This document shows positions 36,595 to 45,772 of a stretch of DNA of 64,000 nt, piece by piece. Position 1 is the first letter of the stretch, and each line of letters opens with the position of its first letter. The stretch covers positions 869,150 to 933,149 of the forward strand of contig MKVX01000018.1 in NCBI GenBank assembly GCA_001899255.1. The letters are read 5' to 3'. Source of the DNA: Rhizobiales bacterium 62-47. Lineage in GTDB: Bacteria; Pseudomonadota; Alphaproteobacteria; Rhizobiales; Xanthobacteraceae. The position numbers were made by a program, and so were the translations under genes. The notes below the pieces were generated by a model. That model made no database searches and was not told the origin of the DNA. It saw only the letters and a program-made list of their open reading frames with translations.

Positions 36595-37599
36595 ATGCAT
36601 CTGCTTGAATCGGCCTCCACCATCGTCGGTACCGCCGCTGTAGCGCCGGCGTTGCTGGTGCTCTGGCTGGTGATCGCGACCGACGAACGGCCGGCGCCCC
36701 CGCACATGGTCTGGGCTGCGTTTCTGCTCGGAGCGGCAAGCATCTCCGTGTTGAGTGTAGCGCGTGCGCCGTTCCGGCTGTTCACCGCCGGCTCCGGCGA
36801 TTCATGGCCGACGATGGCGCTGCATTCGTTGTTTGCCGTCGCGATTCCGGAGGAGATCGTCAAGATTGGCGTCATCGTCCTGGTTGCGGCATGGCGCAAA
36901 CGGATGGCCGATCCGATGGACGCGGTGATTTATGGTGCAGCCGCGGGCCTCGGCTTCGCAGCCTATGAAAACCTGGTCTACCTCTCCCGCTATCCGGAGA
37001 TGTGGCAATCCTTGGCGCTGGTTCGCAGCATCCTTACGGTGCCGTTCCACGGCGCGCTTGGCATCATCGCCGGTGCCTACCTCGCTATCGCGCGTGCCGG
37101 GCTGGCGCTGGGCGCGCATCGCCGTGATCGCGATTGGGCGCGCATGCGCCTCAGGCTTTCTGTTGTGCTTGTCCCTATCCTGCTCCACGCCAGTTTCGAT
37201 CTGCCGCTGTTCGCACTGCAGATGCATCCGGAGATCGAGGGACCGCGCGCCATCGCCCTCGAGATGATGGGCATGCTGATCGGGTTCGGAACGATCGCGT
37301 TCGCCGCACGTCTCGTATGGCGCGTCGGCGCCCATCACGCACCGCGGACCGAATTGGCCCGCGAACGGCTCCGCAATCTGCGCGGCATGTGGGCGCTGCT
37401 CGTTGCCGGTGGCGCCGCGGGCTTCGCCGGTGCGGCCTTCACCTTGGCCTGGATTCGGCGCTGGTGGATTGCTACCGACCCGCATCTCACTGCATTGTTG
37501 GCACCTGCGGGGATCGCGTCGATTGCCTTCGGTGTGCTGCTACTGATCATGACGACTGTCGTCTATGTCCAGGGCCGCAATCGGCTTTGGGCCTCATAG
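36595..37599 (+). CDS. PrsW-family glutamic-type intramembrane protease
   Basis: 334 residues from the ATG at 36595, which has AGGAG 9 nt upstream. About eight hydrophobic segments. The PrsW signatures are present: E86-E87 in AIPEEIVKIG, the GLGFAAYENLVYL helix with E125, and HASFD near the middle. The family cleaves membrane substrates within the bilayer; in Bacillus PrsW cuts the anti-sigma factor RsiW. The substrate here is unknown, and no anti-sigma gene is adjacent. Confidence 0.85.
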   Translation: MHLLESASTIVGTAAVAPALLVLWLVIATDERPAPPHMVWAAFLLGAASISVLSVARAPFRLFTAGSGDSWPTMALHSLFAVAIPEEIVKIGVIVLVAAWRKRMADPMDAVIYGAAAGLGFAAYENLVYLSRYPEMWQSLALVRSILTVPFHGALGIIAGAYLAIARAGLALGAHRRDRDWARMRLRLSVVLVPILLHASFDLPLFALQMHPEIEGPRAIALEMMGMLIGFGTIAFAARLVWRVGAHHAPRTELARERLRNLRGMWALLVAGGAAGFAGAAFTLAWIRRWWIATDPHLTALLAPAGIASIAFGVLLLIMTTVVYVQGRNRLWAS

Positions 37600-37663
37600 A
37601 CGGCAGAGTTTCGTCGTCCGATTTTGGACCGTGCATCGTTTCTTTCCGGGTAAGGACCTCATC

Positions 37664-38440
37664 ATGGCGCGCCGGCTGATCGATATTTCCGTTCCGTTGC
37701 AAAACGACGTGCCTGCCGATCCCCCCGGTAACCATCCGAGCATTCAGTACATCGATCATCAACAAGGCCTGCCGCGAATGCTGCAGTTCTTCGACGGCCT
37801 CAAGGCGGAAGACTTGCCGGATGGCCAGGGCTGGGCTGTAGAGACGGTCAATCTATCGACGCACAATGGCACCCACCTCGATGCGCCGTGGCATTTTCAT
37901 CCGACCATGAACCGCGGCGAGCGATCATGGACGATCGACGAGGTGCCGCTCGAATGGTGCCTGCAGCCCGGCGTCAAGCTGGATTTCCGCCATCTGCCGG
38001 ACGGCTATGTCGCAACCGCCGCCGATGTCGAGAAAGAACTCAAGCGCATCGGACACACCTTGGCGCCATTGGACATCGTCGTCGTCAACACCAGCGCCGG
38101 CGCCAAATACGGGCAGCGCGATTACGTCACGTCCGGTTGCGGCATGGGATACGACGCGACGATGTATCTGCTCGAGCGCGGGGTACGGCTCACCGGGACC
38201 GATGGCTGGAGCTGGGACGCCCCCTTTGTCTACACCGCGCAAAAGTATGCCCAGACCAAGGACGCCAGCCTGATCTGGGAAGGACATAAGGCAGGCCGGC
38301 ATATTGGCTACTGTCACATCGAGAAGCTACACAATCTCGAGCAATTGCCCTCGACCGGATTCACTGTGTCGTGCTTCCCGGTCAAGATCGAACGGGCCTC
38401 CGCCGGCTGGACCCGGGCCGTGGCGATCATCGAAGACTAG
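37664..38440 (+). CDS. Cyclase-family metal-dependent hydrolase (kynurenine formamidase-like)
   Basis: 258 residues from the ATG at 37664. The metal-binding motif STHNGTHLDAPWHFHP (HxGTHxD) is intact, and the protein begins RRLIDISVPLQNDVPADPP as in the cyclase/formamidase family. Members hydrolyse N-formylkynurenine, isatin or related amides using Zn or Mn. The assay substrate cannot be told from the sequence; no other tryptophan-degradation gene is near. Confidence 0.88.
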   Translation: MARRLIDISVPLQNDVPADPPGNHPSIQYIDHQQGLPRMLQFFDGLKAEDLPDGQGWAVETVNLSTHNGTHLDAPWHFHPTMNRGERSWTIDEVPLEWCLQPGVKLDFRHLPDGYVATAADVEKELKRIGHTLAPLDIVVVNTSAGAKYGQRDYVTSGCGMGYDATMYLLERGVRLTGTDGWSWDAPFVYTAQKYAQTKDASLIWEGHKAGRHIGYCHIEKLHNLEQLPSTGFTVSCFPVKIERASAGWTRAVAIIED

Positions 38441-38554
38441 AACCGCAAAGGTTCAGTCAAATCGCTTGGCAGGTCACCTTAATTTGCGGGCTGACATCGG
38501 AACCAGTTGGGCTATCATTCCGTCGGTAACGCTACCACGCGAGGGAGTCGATCA

Positions 38555-39127
38555 ATGACGCTTCCGCACGACATCAGTGGACTTGAGGCCAAGGTGAGCG
38601 CCGCCGTGCGCGAACATTGGAAAGCGTTTCTGTTCGAGGGAATTCTGTTCGTCATTCTGGGTCTGGCGGCCATAATTGTCCCGCCTCTGGCCAGTCTGGC
38701 CGTGACCATTTTCCTCGGCTGGCTTTTCTTGATCAGTGGCGTCGCCGGATTGGCCCTCACGTTCTGGGCGCGAAAAATGCCGGGCTTCTGGTGGTCGCTG
38801 GTTTCGGCAGCGCTGGCGATCGCGGTTGGCGTCGTCCTGCTCGCCCGGCCGATTCAGGGCACCCTGACGCTGACCATCGTGGTCGGGGCCTATTTCCTCG
38901 CGGAGGGCGTAACCAGCATCATGTATGCGCTAGAGCATCGCCGGGAACTATCGCGCCGCTGGGGCTGGATGCTGACCGCCGGGCTGATGGACATCATTGT
39001 TGCGGGCATCATCGTCGCCGGACTTCCCGGTTCGGCGCTTTGGGCTATCGGCCTGCTGGTCGGCATCAACATGTTGTTCGGCGGCGCATCGCTGATCGCC
39101 ATGGCGCTGGCCGCCCGAGACGGTTGA
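38555..39127 (+). CDS. HdeD family acid-resistance membrane protein
   Basis: 190 residues from the ATG at 38555. Six hydrophobic helices in three pairs, with the DUF308/HdeD repeats seen as FLGWLFLISGVAGLALTF and YFLAEGVTSIMYALEHR. In E. coli HdeD is linked to acid resistance at high cell density; the molecular role is unknown. It stands alone and is convergent with a small secreted protein gene 9 nt away. Confidence 0.88.
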   Translation: MTLPHDISGLEAKVSAAVREHWKAFLFEGILFVILGLAAIIVPPLASLAVTIFLGWLFLISGVAGLALTFWARKMPGFWWSLVSAALAIAVGVVLLARPIQGTLTLTIVVGAYFLAEGVTSIMYALEHRRELSRRWGWMLTAGLMDIIVAGIIVAGLPGSALWAIGLLVGINMLFGGASLIAMALAARDG

Positions 39128-39136
39128 TCGCCAAAT

Positions 39137-39394
39137 TCAGCAGCCGCGGCAAATGCTCTTGATCTTGCGATCGAGCGCAGCGTCCTCGCGATTAAGCGGG
39201 TCGTTCGGATTGCTCAAATCCTTCTCCGAACCGACGTCAGACCTACGCGGCTGACGATGACCGACTGGCGCGTTGCCAATCATGTTGCCCGGTTGCACCG
39301 ACGGCGAGCTGGAGCGCGACTGTCCGGTCTGCGCAATCGCCATTGAACCCGACGCCAGAAGCAGCAAAGCTGCGACCGTGACCAACTTATTCAT
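39137..39394 (-). CDS. Small secreted hypothetical protein
   Basis: 85 residues from the ATG at 39394, beginning with a clear signal peptide (MNKLVTVAALLLLASGSMAIAQ...). The mature part is polar and disordered-looking, ending in EKDLSNPNDPLNREDAALDRKIKSICRGC with two C-terminal cysteines. I do not recognise a named family. An AGGAGG-like site precedes the ATG on the minus strand. It lies 28 nt downstream of the 65-residue membrane protein gene. Confidence 0.75.
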   Translation of the reverse strand: MNKLVTVAALLLLASGSMAIAQTGQSRSSSPSVQPGNMIGNAPVGHRQPRRSDVGSEKDLSNPNDPLNREDAALDRKIKSICRGC

Positions 39395-39422
39395 ATGAAC
39401 CTCCTGCACTAAACCAGGTTGT

Positions 39423-39620
39423 CTACCGCGCGCGATCCGGAACTTCGATCGTTGCGCAATTGCGCCTGCCCTGCGCGGAACAATCAAGTCCTTTCCGCAC
39501 ATCCGCCATTGTCAGTAACAGCCAAATTCCCGCTGCCACCAGCACGACGAAGAACCCCAGCAGAACCGCATTTTCGAGGCCACGATGACCGTCGTCATCC
39601 GGCGGCTCTTGCTGCGACAT
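39423..39620 (-). CDS. Small single-helix membrane protein
   Basis: 65 residues. An acidic head (MSQQEPPDDDGHRG) is followed by one membrane helix (VLLGFFVVLVAAGIWLLL) and a tail with two cysteines (GLDCSAQGRRNCATIE). Topology and cysteines suggest a periplasmic C-terminus that could form a disulfide. It sits 12 nt downstream of epmB on the same strand. The family is not known to me. Confidence 0.7.
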   Translation of the reverse strand: MSQQEPPDDDGHRGLENAVLLGFFVVLVAAGIWLLLTMADVRKGLDCSAQGRRNCATIEVPDRAR

Positions 39621-39632
39621 CAGCGCCTCACC

Positions 39633-40700
39633 TCACGGCTCCGGCGGATATAAATGAACGTCGCCGCAGTAGTCCACGACACGATAGCGCAAATCCGCGT
39701 GCCGATCATCTGCCTGCGACAGATAGCCCGGGCCGATCGGCGACTTGCCGAAACCGCCGGGAATATCGAGCACATACTCCGGCTGACATAGCCCAGACAG
39801 CCGTCCCCGGATGGCGCGCATAAGTTGCTGGCCTTCCGCGATGGTGGTGCGCAGATGCTCGGTGCCGGGCGCCAGATCGCCTTGATGCAGATAGTACGGC
39901 TTGATCCGGCATTCAACGAACGCACGCATCAGCGCTTCGAGCGCTGCCGGGTTATCGTTGACGCCGCGCAACAGCACCGACTGGCTGACCATCGGAATCC
40001 CGGCATCGATCAGCCGCGCACAGGCTGCGCGGGCCTCTTCGGTGAGTTCGCGCGCGTGATTAGCGTGAACGGCAATCCACGTCGTGGCTCCCTTCACTCG
40101 GAAGGCTTCGACCATGTCTTCACTGATACGTGAGGGATCGACGACCGGCACCCGCGTATGGATGCGGATGATCTTCACATGAGGGATCGCAGCGAGATCG
40201 CGCATCACCTCAGCCATACGTCGCGGCGACAACATCAGCGGGTCGCCACCGGTCAGAATGACTTCCCAAATCTCGGTATGCTCATGGATATAGTCAAGCG
40301 CCCGCGCATAAACATCGGCCGTCAGCGCATTCTCCTTGCCGGGCCCCACCATCTCGCGCCGGAAACAGAAGCGGCAATAGACGGCGCAGACGTGCACGAG
40401 CTTGAACAGAACACGGTCAGGGTAACGGTGCACGATGCCTTCGACCGGCGAGCGCGCCGCATCGCCAATCGGGTCTGCACGGTCGACAGGCTCGCTGTCG
40501 AGTTCCTTCGCGCTTGGCACATACTGCAGAGCGATGGGATCGTTCGGGTCGGACCGATCGATCAGCGCTACGACATCGGGAGTCAACGCGACCGCATAGC
40601 GTGCAGCCACTTTTTCCAGCTCTGGGAGTGCTGCTGCGGGCGCCAACCCTTCACTGACCAGTTGCACAGGCTGGCGTATCGTTAGCTTGGGTATATTCAT
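39633..40700 (-). CDS. epmB: EF-P beta-lysylation radical SAM enzyme EpmB (lysine 2,3-aminomutase-like)
   Basis: 355 residues. The radical-SAM cluster motif C105-AVY-C109-RF-C112 is present, followed by the GGDPLMLSP and ILLRGVND-like segments of the KamA family and a late PGGFGK segment that binds PLP. EpmB turns (S)-alpha-lysine into (R)-beta-lysine for attachment to elongation factor P. The start overlaps epmA by 4 nt and efp is divergent next door, which makes EpmB much more likely than a catabolic lysine aminomutase. Confidence 0.93.
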   Translation of the reverse strand: MNIPKLTIRQPVQLVSEGLAPAAALPELEKVAARYAVALTPDVVALIDRSDPNDPIALQYVPSAKELDSEPVDRADPIGDAARSPVEGIVHRYPDRVLFKLVHVCAVYCRFCFRREMVGPGKENALTADVYARALDYIHEHTEIWEVILTGGDPLMLSPRRMAEVMRDLAAIPHVKIIRIHTRVPVVDPSRISEDMVEAFRVKGATTWIAVHANHARELTEEARAACARLIDAGIPMVSQSVLLRGVNDNPAALEALMRAFVECRIKPYYLHQGDLAPGTEHLRTTIAEGQQLMRAIRGRLSGLCQPEYVLDIPGGFGKSPIGPGYLSQADDRHADLRYRVVDYCGDVHLYPPEP

Positions 40701-41752
40701 TGCGTGAAGTCCATTGGCGGCGTCCAGACCACCTGATCGATCCTCTGCGCACCGCTCGCCAGCATCACCAGACGATCGAAGCCCAGCGCGACACCGCTTG
40801 CCGCAGGCATCATGCCCAGCGCCGCGAGAAAATCCTCGTCGAGCGGATAGCGCTCGCCATAGCGCCGTTCCTTTTCATCCATGGCTTGTTCGAACCGGCG
40901 CCGTTGCTCCGACGCATCGGTCAGCTCGCCAAATCCATTGGCGAGTTCGACACCGCAAGCATAGATCTCAAAGCGCTCCGCGACCCTTCGATCCGCAGCC
41001 TTGGCGCGGGCAAGGGCTGATTCCGGCGCGGGGTACTCGAACAGCACAGTCAGCCTGCCCTGCCCGAGCTGCGGCTCGACGTATTCGACCAGCACCTTGC
41101 TGAAGATATCCGACCAGGTGTCGTCGGCGGCAATACGAACCCGACCATCGGCAGCCGCCGCAAGCGCAGCGCGGTCGCCGTAATCGCCGCTGACCGTCGC
41201 CAGCAGGTCGATCCCAGCATAACGTTCGAACGCCGCCGCCACAGTCAGCAGCTCGGGTTCGGCAAACGGATCGGCGGTCCGGCCACGGAACGAGAAGACG
41301 CTGGTTCCGGCGGCCTTCGCCGCTTGAGCGATGACGACGATACAATCCGCCATCACGGTTTCGTAGGCCTCGTCCGCGCGATACCATTCGAGCATGGTGA
41401 ATTCGGGCAGATGCAGATCGCCCCGCTCACGGTCGCGAAAGACCCGAGCAAACTCGACAATTCGCGTCTCGCCAGCCGCCAGCAGCTTCTTGCAGGCAAA
41501 TTCCGGCGAGGTGCGCAGGTACCGGTGCAACCGATCGCCAATCGCGTTGGATACCTCCGCCCGAGGCGCATGGAGGTGGGTCTCGTTACCGGGCGAAACC
41601 TGCAAAATGCCGGTCTCGACCTCGGTGAAGCCTCGGCTGGCGAACCAGCCGCGGATCGCCGCTGTAATCGCGCCCCGCATGGCCAGAAAGGCCCGCCGAT
41701 CGGCGTGGCGGCCATGGTCCCACCACGGGGAAAGCTGATCAACTGAACTCAT
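40697..41752 (-). CDS. epmA: EF-P lysine lysyltransferase EpmA (GenX/PoxA)
   Basis: 351 residues from the ATG at 41752. A truncated class II lysyl-tRNA synthetase without the anticodon-binding domain: motif 2 in EFARVFRDRERGDLHLPEFTMLEWYR and motif 3 in SGVALGFDRLVML. It ligates beta-lysine to a lysine of EF-P. It heads an epmA-epmB unit divergent from efp across 137 nt. The frame could run to 41875, but that part overlaps the efp upstream region and has no family resemblance. Confidence 0.94.
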   Translation of the reverse strand: MSSVDQLSPWWDHGRHADRRAFLAMRGAITAAIRGWFASRGFTEVETGILQVSPGNETHLHAPRAEVSNAIGDRLHRYLRTSPEFACKKLLAAGETRIVEFARVFRDRERGDLHLPEFTMLEWYRADEAYETVMADCIVVIAQAAKAAGTSVFSFRGRTADPFAEPELLTVAAAFERYAGIDLLATVSGDYGDRAALAAAADGRVRIAADDTWSDIFSKVLVEYVEPQLGQGRLTVLFEYPAPESALARAKAADRRVAERFEIYACGVELANGFGELTDASEQRRRFEQAMDEKERRYGERYPLDEDFLAALGMMPAASGVALGFDRLVMLASGAQRIDQVVWTPPMDFTQ

Positions 41753-41889
41753 GAATGTTCCGGGTGGACTGGCCGCAAAGTGCTGGCATCTATAGCTCAA
41801 ATCAGTATGTTGCAGCCCGAAACCGCTTCCCCGCCCCGGGACATCCGTGTCCGGATCGGTCCCGCACCCGAACACTAGGAAAATTATCT

Positions 41890-42456
41890 GTGAGAGTCAT
41901 CGCCAGTTCCATCCGCAAGGGCAACGTCATCGAACAGGACGGCAAACTCTATGTGGTCCTCACCGCCGAGAATATCCATCCCGGCAAGGGAACCCCGGTC
42001 AGCCAGATCGAAATGCGCCGAATCAGCGACGGCGTAAAGATATCCGAACGTTACAAGACGACTGACCAGGTCGAGCGCGCCACGATCGAAGACCACAACT
42101 TCAACTACCTCTACGAGGACGCCGACGGCTTTCATTTCATGAACACCGAAACCTACGATCAGGTCCAGGTGCCGAAGGACATCATCGGCAATGCCGCGCC
42201 GTATCTGCAGGAGAACATGACCGTCAAGCTGTCGCTGCACGATATGGTTCCTGTCGCCATCACCATGCCGCAGCGCGCGACGCTCGAAGTCGTGGAGACC
42301 GAGCCGGTCACCAAGGGCCAGACGGCATCGTCCTCCTACAAGCCCGCAGTGCTTTCCAATGGTGTACGCACGGCGGTTCCGCCGCACATCTCTGCAGGAA
42401 CGCGCATCGTGGTCATGACTGAGGACGGATCCTACGTCGAACGCGCCAAGGATTGA
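41890..42456 (+). CDS. efp: Elongation factor P
   Basis: 188 residues from a GTG at 41890, the standard EF-P length. KOW-like N-terminal domain, then two OB domains, ending TYVER-like ([10 protein letters not shown]). The loop HPGKGTP places the modifiable lysine at K33, the counterpart of E. coli K34. EF-P enters the ribosomal E site and relieves stalling at polyproline. The neighbouring epmA and epmB encode the enzymes that modify this lysine. Confidence 0.97.
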   Translation: MRVIASSIRKGNVIEQDGKLYVVLTAENIHPGKGTPVSQIEMRRISDGVKISERYKTTDQVERATIEDHNFNYLYEDADGFHFMNTETYDQVQVPKDIIGNAAPYLQENMTVKLSLHDMVPVAITMPQRATLEVVETEPVTKGQTASSSYKPAVLSNGVRTAVPPHISAGTRIVVMTEDGSYVERAKD

Positions 42457-42505
42457 TCCGAAGATATCTTGAGGATCTCACCACGGCCCCGGGGGAGCCG
42501 ACCGA

Positions 42506-44200
42506 TTGAGACGACCGACGTCCAGGTACGCCGCGATCACATCGAACTTGCGTTGGTTCGCGGCGACGGTCGTTTTTCTTTCCCTGCACACCGCCACATG
42601 CGCTGACGAATTCAAGACGCCTTCGATCTCGACGGTCCACGTCGAGTGGCGTGCTGCGCTCGATCAATTGAAGATCGAATTATCGGCCCAGCCTTCGATT
42701 GCCGAGCGCTTCACATTCGCCAGCCGGCGTAGGCTGCCGGCTTCCGATCCCCGCGTCATGCCGGCATTTCAGCAGTTGAATGCGGTCACGTCCCGAATCT
42801 ATCCGGGCATTGGCCGCAGCCCCGTGCCGGTGTTGTTGCCGTTCGATCCCGCACTCTTTCTGAACGATCGCGCCAACGGCGCGCCGGAAAGCATTACGGT
42901 CGCGCACTATCAATCTGGGTTTCGCCAAGCCGACATGTTCGATGCAGGGGCGGCCGGGTATGATGCGGTATTCGCGCTGCCGGCCGACTACGACAAGGGT
43001 TCACTCGATCGCACCTACGCCAAGCCCGTCGAGGTGCATATCACGGGATCGCTACTGGTCTACGACATCAACGATCCATTCGCCGGCAAGGGCGATCCCG
43101 TTCGCGCGCTGGCGTCGCAGTTTCCGGACTTGCGCCGGGTGATCCGCGAAGGCTTCGTCCGCTATCGCTTCTCGCGGTTCGGCGTACCGTACGTGGTGTC
43201 GATTCAATGCCTCGACAGCGTGCCGCGCAGCCGTCGTCTCGCCTGCCGTGAAGCTTCAGCGGTAGCCGAACATTTCCTCAAAGCTTTGCGCATCGCCGGA
43301 GGAACGCCCGGCCGCAAGCGCGCAAGCCAATCGCCAGTTGCATTCGAACGTCCGTCCAGGCCATCGCCCAACTTCACCTATCGCCCGCCGGGCGAGATCA
43401 TCGCCAACAGCGGTTATCGCGAGCAAAGCGGTTACCCCGATCACACGGTCTATTCGCAGATCCGCTTTCCGCTCGAACGCGCACCCGCATTTGCCAACTC
43501 ACAATCATTCTTGAATTGGGGCGACTGCTTTCTCCGCGGCCGTGTGCCGCCTCCCAGGCGCAAAGGCGCAAGCTATCGTTGCCGATCCAACGACAAGCAA
43601 CTCGTCTTCGATGAATCTGCCGACGAGAACTACGCTTATCCCTGGCAGGATAATTTCTGCGAAGCCCGCGACTTCGAGGTCGGGCAATGTGCCAGCGGCT
43701 TCGGACATCAGGGACAGGATATCCGGCCGTCTTCCTGCATTCTGCGCAACGACGGCGCAGATCGTTGCGAACCGAACAAGTTTGCCATCGTTGCCGCACG
43801 CGATGGCGTCGTCATCCGCTCATCGAAGCAACAGGCGGCAACGCTGCTGGTCAACACGACGACCGAGCATGTCCGCTTCCGCTATATGCACATGAATCCC
43901 GACCAGATGGATACGGATCAGTTGCTGAGTGGCCGGCGTGTCGAAGAAGGTGAGGAAATCGGCCTGGTCGCTAACTATCAGGACTATCCCGGAGGCACGA
44001 CAAATCATCTGCATTTCGACGTCCAGGTTTTCACGCGCGAAGGCTGGCTTTGGGTGAATCCGTACGCCACGCTGGTTTCGGCCTATGAGCGCCTGATCGG
44101 CGGACGCGGACGCGAGATCAACAAAGAGGCGCTGCCGGAACCAAGTGCCAAGGCTCCCGATGGCACAAATCCGCGTTCCGCATCCGCAACCTCGGACTAA
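42506..44200 (+). CDS. M23-family metallopeptidase (LytM-type, exported)
   Basis: 564 residues from a TTG at 42506, supported by GGGGGAG 8 nt upstream; no ATG is near. An N-terminal signal-like segment (RWFAATVVFLSLHTATC) leads into a long uncharacterised region (~35-380), then the LytM domain with zinc ligands H401 and D405 (GHQGQD) and the HxH pair H501/H503 (HLHFD). Such enzymes cut peptidoglycan cross-links or activate amidases in the periplasm. It is followed by an MltB-like transglycosylase, suggesting a wall-remodelling neighbourhood. Confidence 0.88.
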   Translation: MRRPTSRYAAITSNLRWFAATVVFLSLHTATCADEFKTPSISTVHVEWRAALDQLKIELSAQPSIAERFTFASRRRLPASDPRVMPAFQQLNAVTSRIYPGIGRSPVPVLLPFDPALFLNDRANGAPESITVAHYQSGFRQADMFDAGAAGYDAVFALPADYDKGSLDRTYAKPVEVHITGSLLVYDINDPFAGKGDPVRALASQFPDLRRVIREGFVRYRFSRFGVPYVVSIQCLDSVPRSRRLACREASAVAEHFLKALRIAGGTPGRKRASQSPVAFERPSRPSPNFTYRPPGEIIANSGYREQSGYPDHTVYSQIRFPLERAPAFANSQSFLNWGDCFLRGRVPPPRRKGASYRCRSNDKQLVFDESADENYAYPWQDNFCEARDFEVGQCASGFGHQGQDIRPSSCILRNDGADRCEPNKFAIVAARDGVVIRSSKQQAATLLVNTTTEHVRFRYMHMNPDQMDTDQLLSGRRVEEGEEIGLVANYQDYPGGTTNHLHFDVQVFTREGWLWVNPYATLVSAYERLIGGRGREINKEALPEPSAKAPDGTNPRSASATSD

Positions 44201-44283
44201 ACCCTGAGATGTCAATCCCGGAACCTCTGGTGCGCGGCGAAAAGCCTTTTTACGGCAGGCACACCGCGCCGTAAGCTAACGTC

Positions 44284-45516
44284 ATGAACAGGACCGATTC
44301 CCCAACCGGCATCAGCCGACGCCAACTGCTGCGATCGTCGCTGACGATCGGCGCCGTGCTCGCAGGAGGTCGAACCGCATCCGCTGCACCGGCGCAATTC
44401 GATGCCTGGCGCGATGCGTTCCGTGCGCGGGCAGAAGCGCGCGGCATTTCGGCCGCGACCTACACGCGCGTGATGGGCCGGATCGAACCGGACATGAGCG
44501 TCTTCAAGCAGATGCGCAACCAGCCGGAGTTTCGCGAGCAGATCTGGCAGTACATCAATCGGCGCGTCTCGGATTGGCGGCTCATTGCCGGCAAGGAGGC
44601 GTTGCGCAAACAGCAAGCACTGTTCGCACGCATCGAGAAAGATTTCGGCGTCGAACGCGGCACCCTGCTCGCGCTATGGGGCGTCGAATCCGCCTACGGC
44701 GATCCGCTGGTTCAGCAGAACCATATGCGGCCCGTGTTTCCCTCTCTCGCAGCGTTGGCATGGAACGAGCCGCGCCGTCGCAGCTATTGGGAAGCCGAAT
44801 TGATCAATGCCCTGCGCATCGTCGAGCGTGGCTGGAGCACGCCGGAGGAAATGCGAGGCTCCTGGGCGGGTGCGATGGGCCATACGCAGTGGATGCCCGA
44901 AGTCTGGCTCAATGTCGGAATCGATTACGATCACGACGGCCGCGTCTCGCCGTTCGGCAAACCGGACGATGCCTTGGGATCGACCGCGCGATATCTAGTC
45001 AACCGCGGCAAATATCATCGCAACGAACATTGGGGCTACGAGGTGCGCGCATCGGGCGCTTCGTCGGAAGCGAGCCGCACCTATGCGGCATGGGCGGCCG
45101 CCGGTGTCACGCGCGCTGATGGCCAAGCATTTCCGCAACCCAACACATCGGCGAAATTGTGGATACCGGTCGCAGGCGGACCGGCGTTTCTGCTCGGCCC
45201 GAATTTCTATGCGGTGCGCAGCTACAATCCATCGATGAATTATGCATTGGCGATCTGCCACCTCGGCGATCGTATCCTTGGCGCAGGCCCATTCATTCAG
45301 CCCTTCCCAGGCTCCGAGCGCGCCCTCACCCTCGCCGAAGTGCAGGAAGTGCAGACGCGCCTGACCAAAGCGGGATTCGATACTGGCGGCACCGACGGCC
45401 GCGTCGGCAACGACACCATGAAGGCTGTGAAGGATTTCCAGACCAAGGCAGGATTGCTGCCGGCCGACGGTTATGCCGGGCTGAAGGTTCTCGCACGTCT
45501 GCGGCAAGGCAACTAA
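44284..45516 (+). CDS. Lytic murein transglycosylase, MltB family, with peptidoglycan-binding domain
   Basis: 410 residues. The N-terminus has a twin-arginine-like signal (ISRRQLLRSSLTIGAVLAGG, cleaved near ASA). The catalytic domain (~35-335) has the probable catalytic E135 in LWGVESAYGD and the SLT_2 segments WAGAMGHTQWMPEVW. A PG_binding_1 domain (~340-408) closes the protein. It cleaves glycan strands to 1,6-anhydro-muropeptides in the periplasm. The gene overlaps the convergent 82-residue gene by 4 nt at the stops. It lacks a lipobox, unlike E. coli MltB. Confidence 0.92.
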   Translation: MNRTDSPTGISRRQLLRSSLTIGAVLAGGRTASAAPAQFDAWRDAFRARAEARGISAATYTRVMGRIEPDMSVFKQMRNQPEFREQIWQYINRRVSDWRLIAGKEALRKQQALFARIEKDFGVERGTLLALWGVESAYGDPLVQQNHMRPVFPSLAALAWNEPRRRSYWEAELINALRIVERGWSTPEEMRGSWAGAMGHTQWMPEVWLNVGIDYDHDGRVSPFGKPDDALGSTARYLVNRGKYHRNEHWGYEVRASGASSEASRTYAAWAAAGVTRADGQAFPQPNTSAKLWIPVAGGPAFLLGPNFYAVRSYNPSMNYALAICHLGDRILGAGPFIQPFPGSERALTLAEVQEVQTRLTKAGFDTGGTDGRVGNDTMKAVKDFQTKAGLLPADGYAGLKVLARLRQGN

Positions 45517-45761
45517 CCGCCACGGCGTTCGACTCCCGCAGCATACCGAGGCATATCGGCTATTGCGTCCGTAAATGCGGTTGGTATTTTCGTCTGACTA
45601 AATTCCATCTCCCAAAGTTCAGTCATCAAATCATTGATGATCCTCTCGAGCGGACGTTCAGAATAGGGATTCTCAGCGTAGAGCTGGGCACAGCGTTTGG
45701 CGAAGACGTGCGCTTCCTCAATACATTTTCCTTCCCACGGAATCTGTATTTCGTCGGGCAT
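45513..45761 (-). CDS. 82-residue hypothetical protein downstream of recJ
   Basis: 82 residues from the ATG at 45761. Acidic, helical and soluble: MPDEIQIPWEGKCIEEAHVF, then AKRCAQLYAENPYSERPLER and IINDLMTELWEMEFSQTKIP. It has no signal or membrane segment and I do not recognise the family. It starts 11 nt after the recJ stop on the same strand and so probably shares its transcript. Its stop overlaps that of the convergent transglycosylase gene. The frame extends upstream to 45851 into recJ but without a good start. Confidence 0.65.
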   Translation of the reverse strand: MPDEIQIPWEGKCIEEAHVFAKRCAQLYAENPYSERPLERIINDLMTELWEMEFSQTKIPTAFTDAIADMPRYAAGVERRGG

Positions 45762-45772
45762 AGAAAAATCTC

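Noticed and set aside
45623-45640. Inverted repeat TCATCAA-ATCA-TTGATGA
   Set aside because: It lies inside the 82-residue coding sequence and is only 7 bp per arm, so coding constraint and chance explain it.
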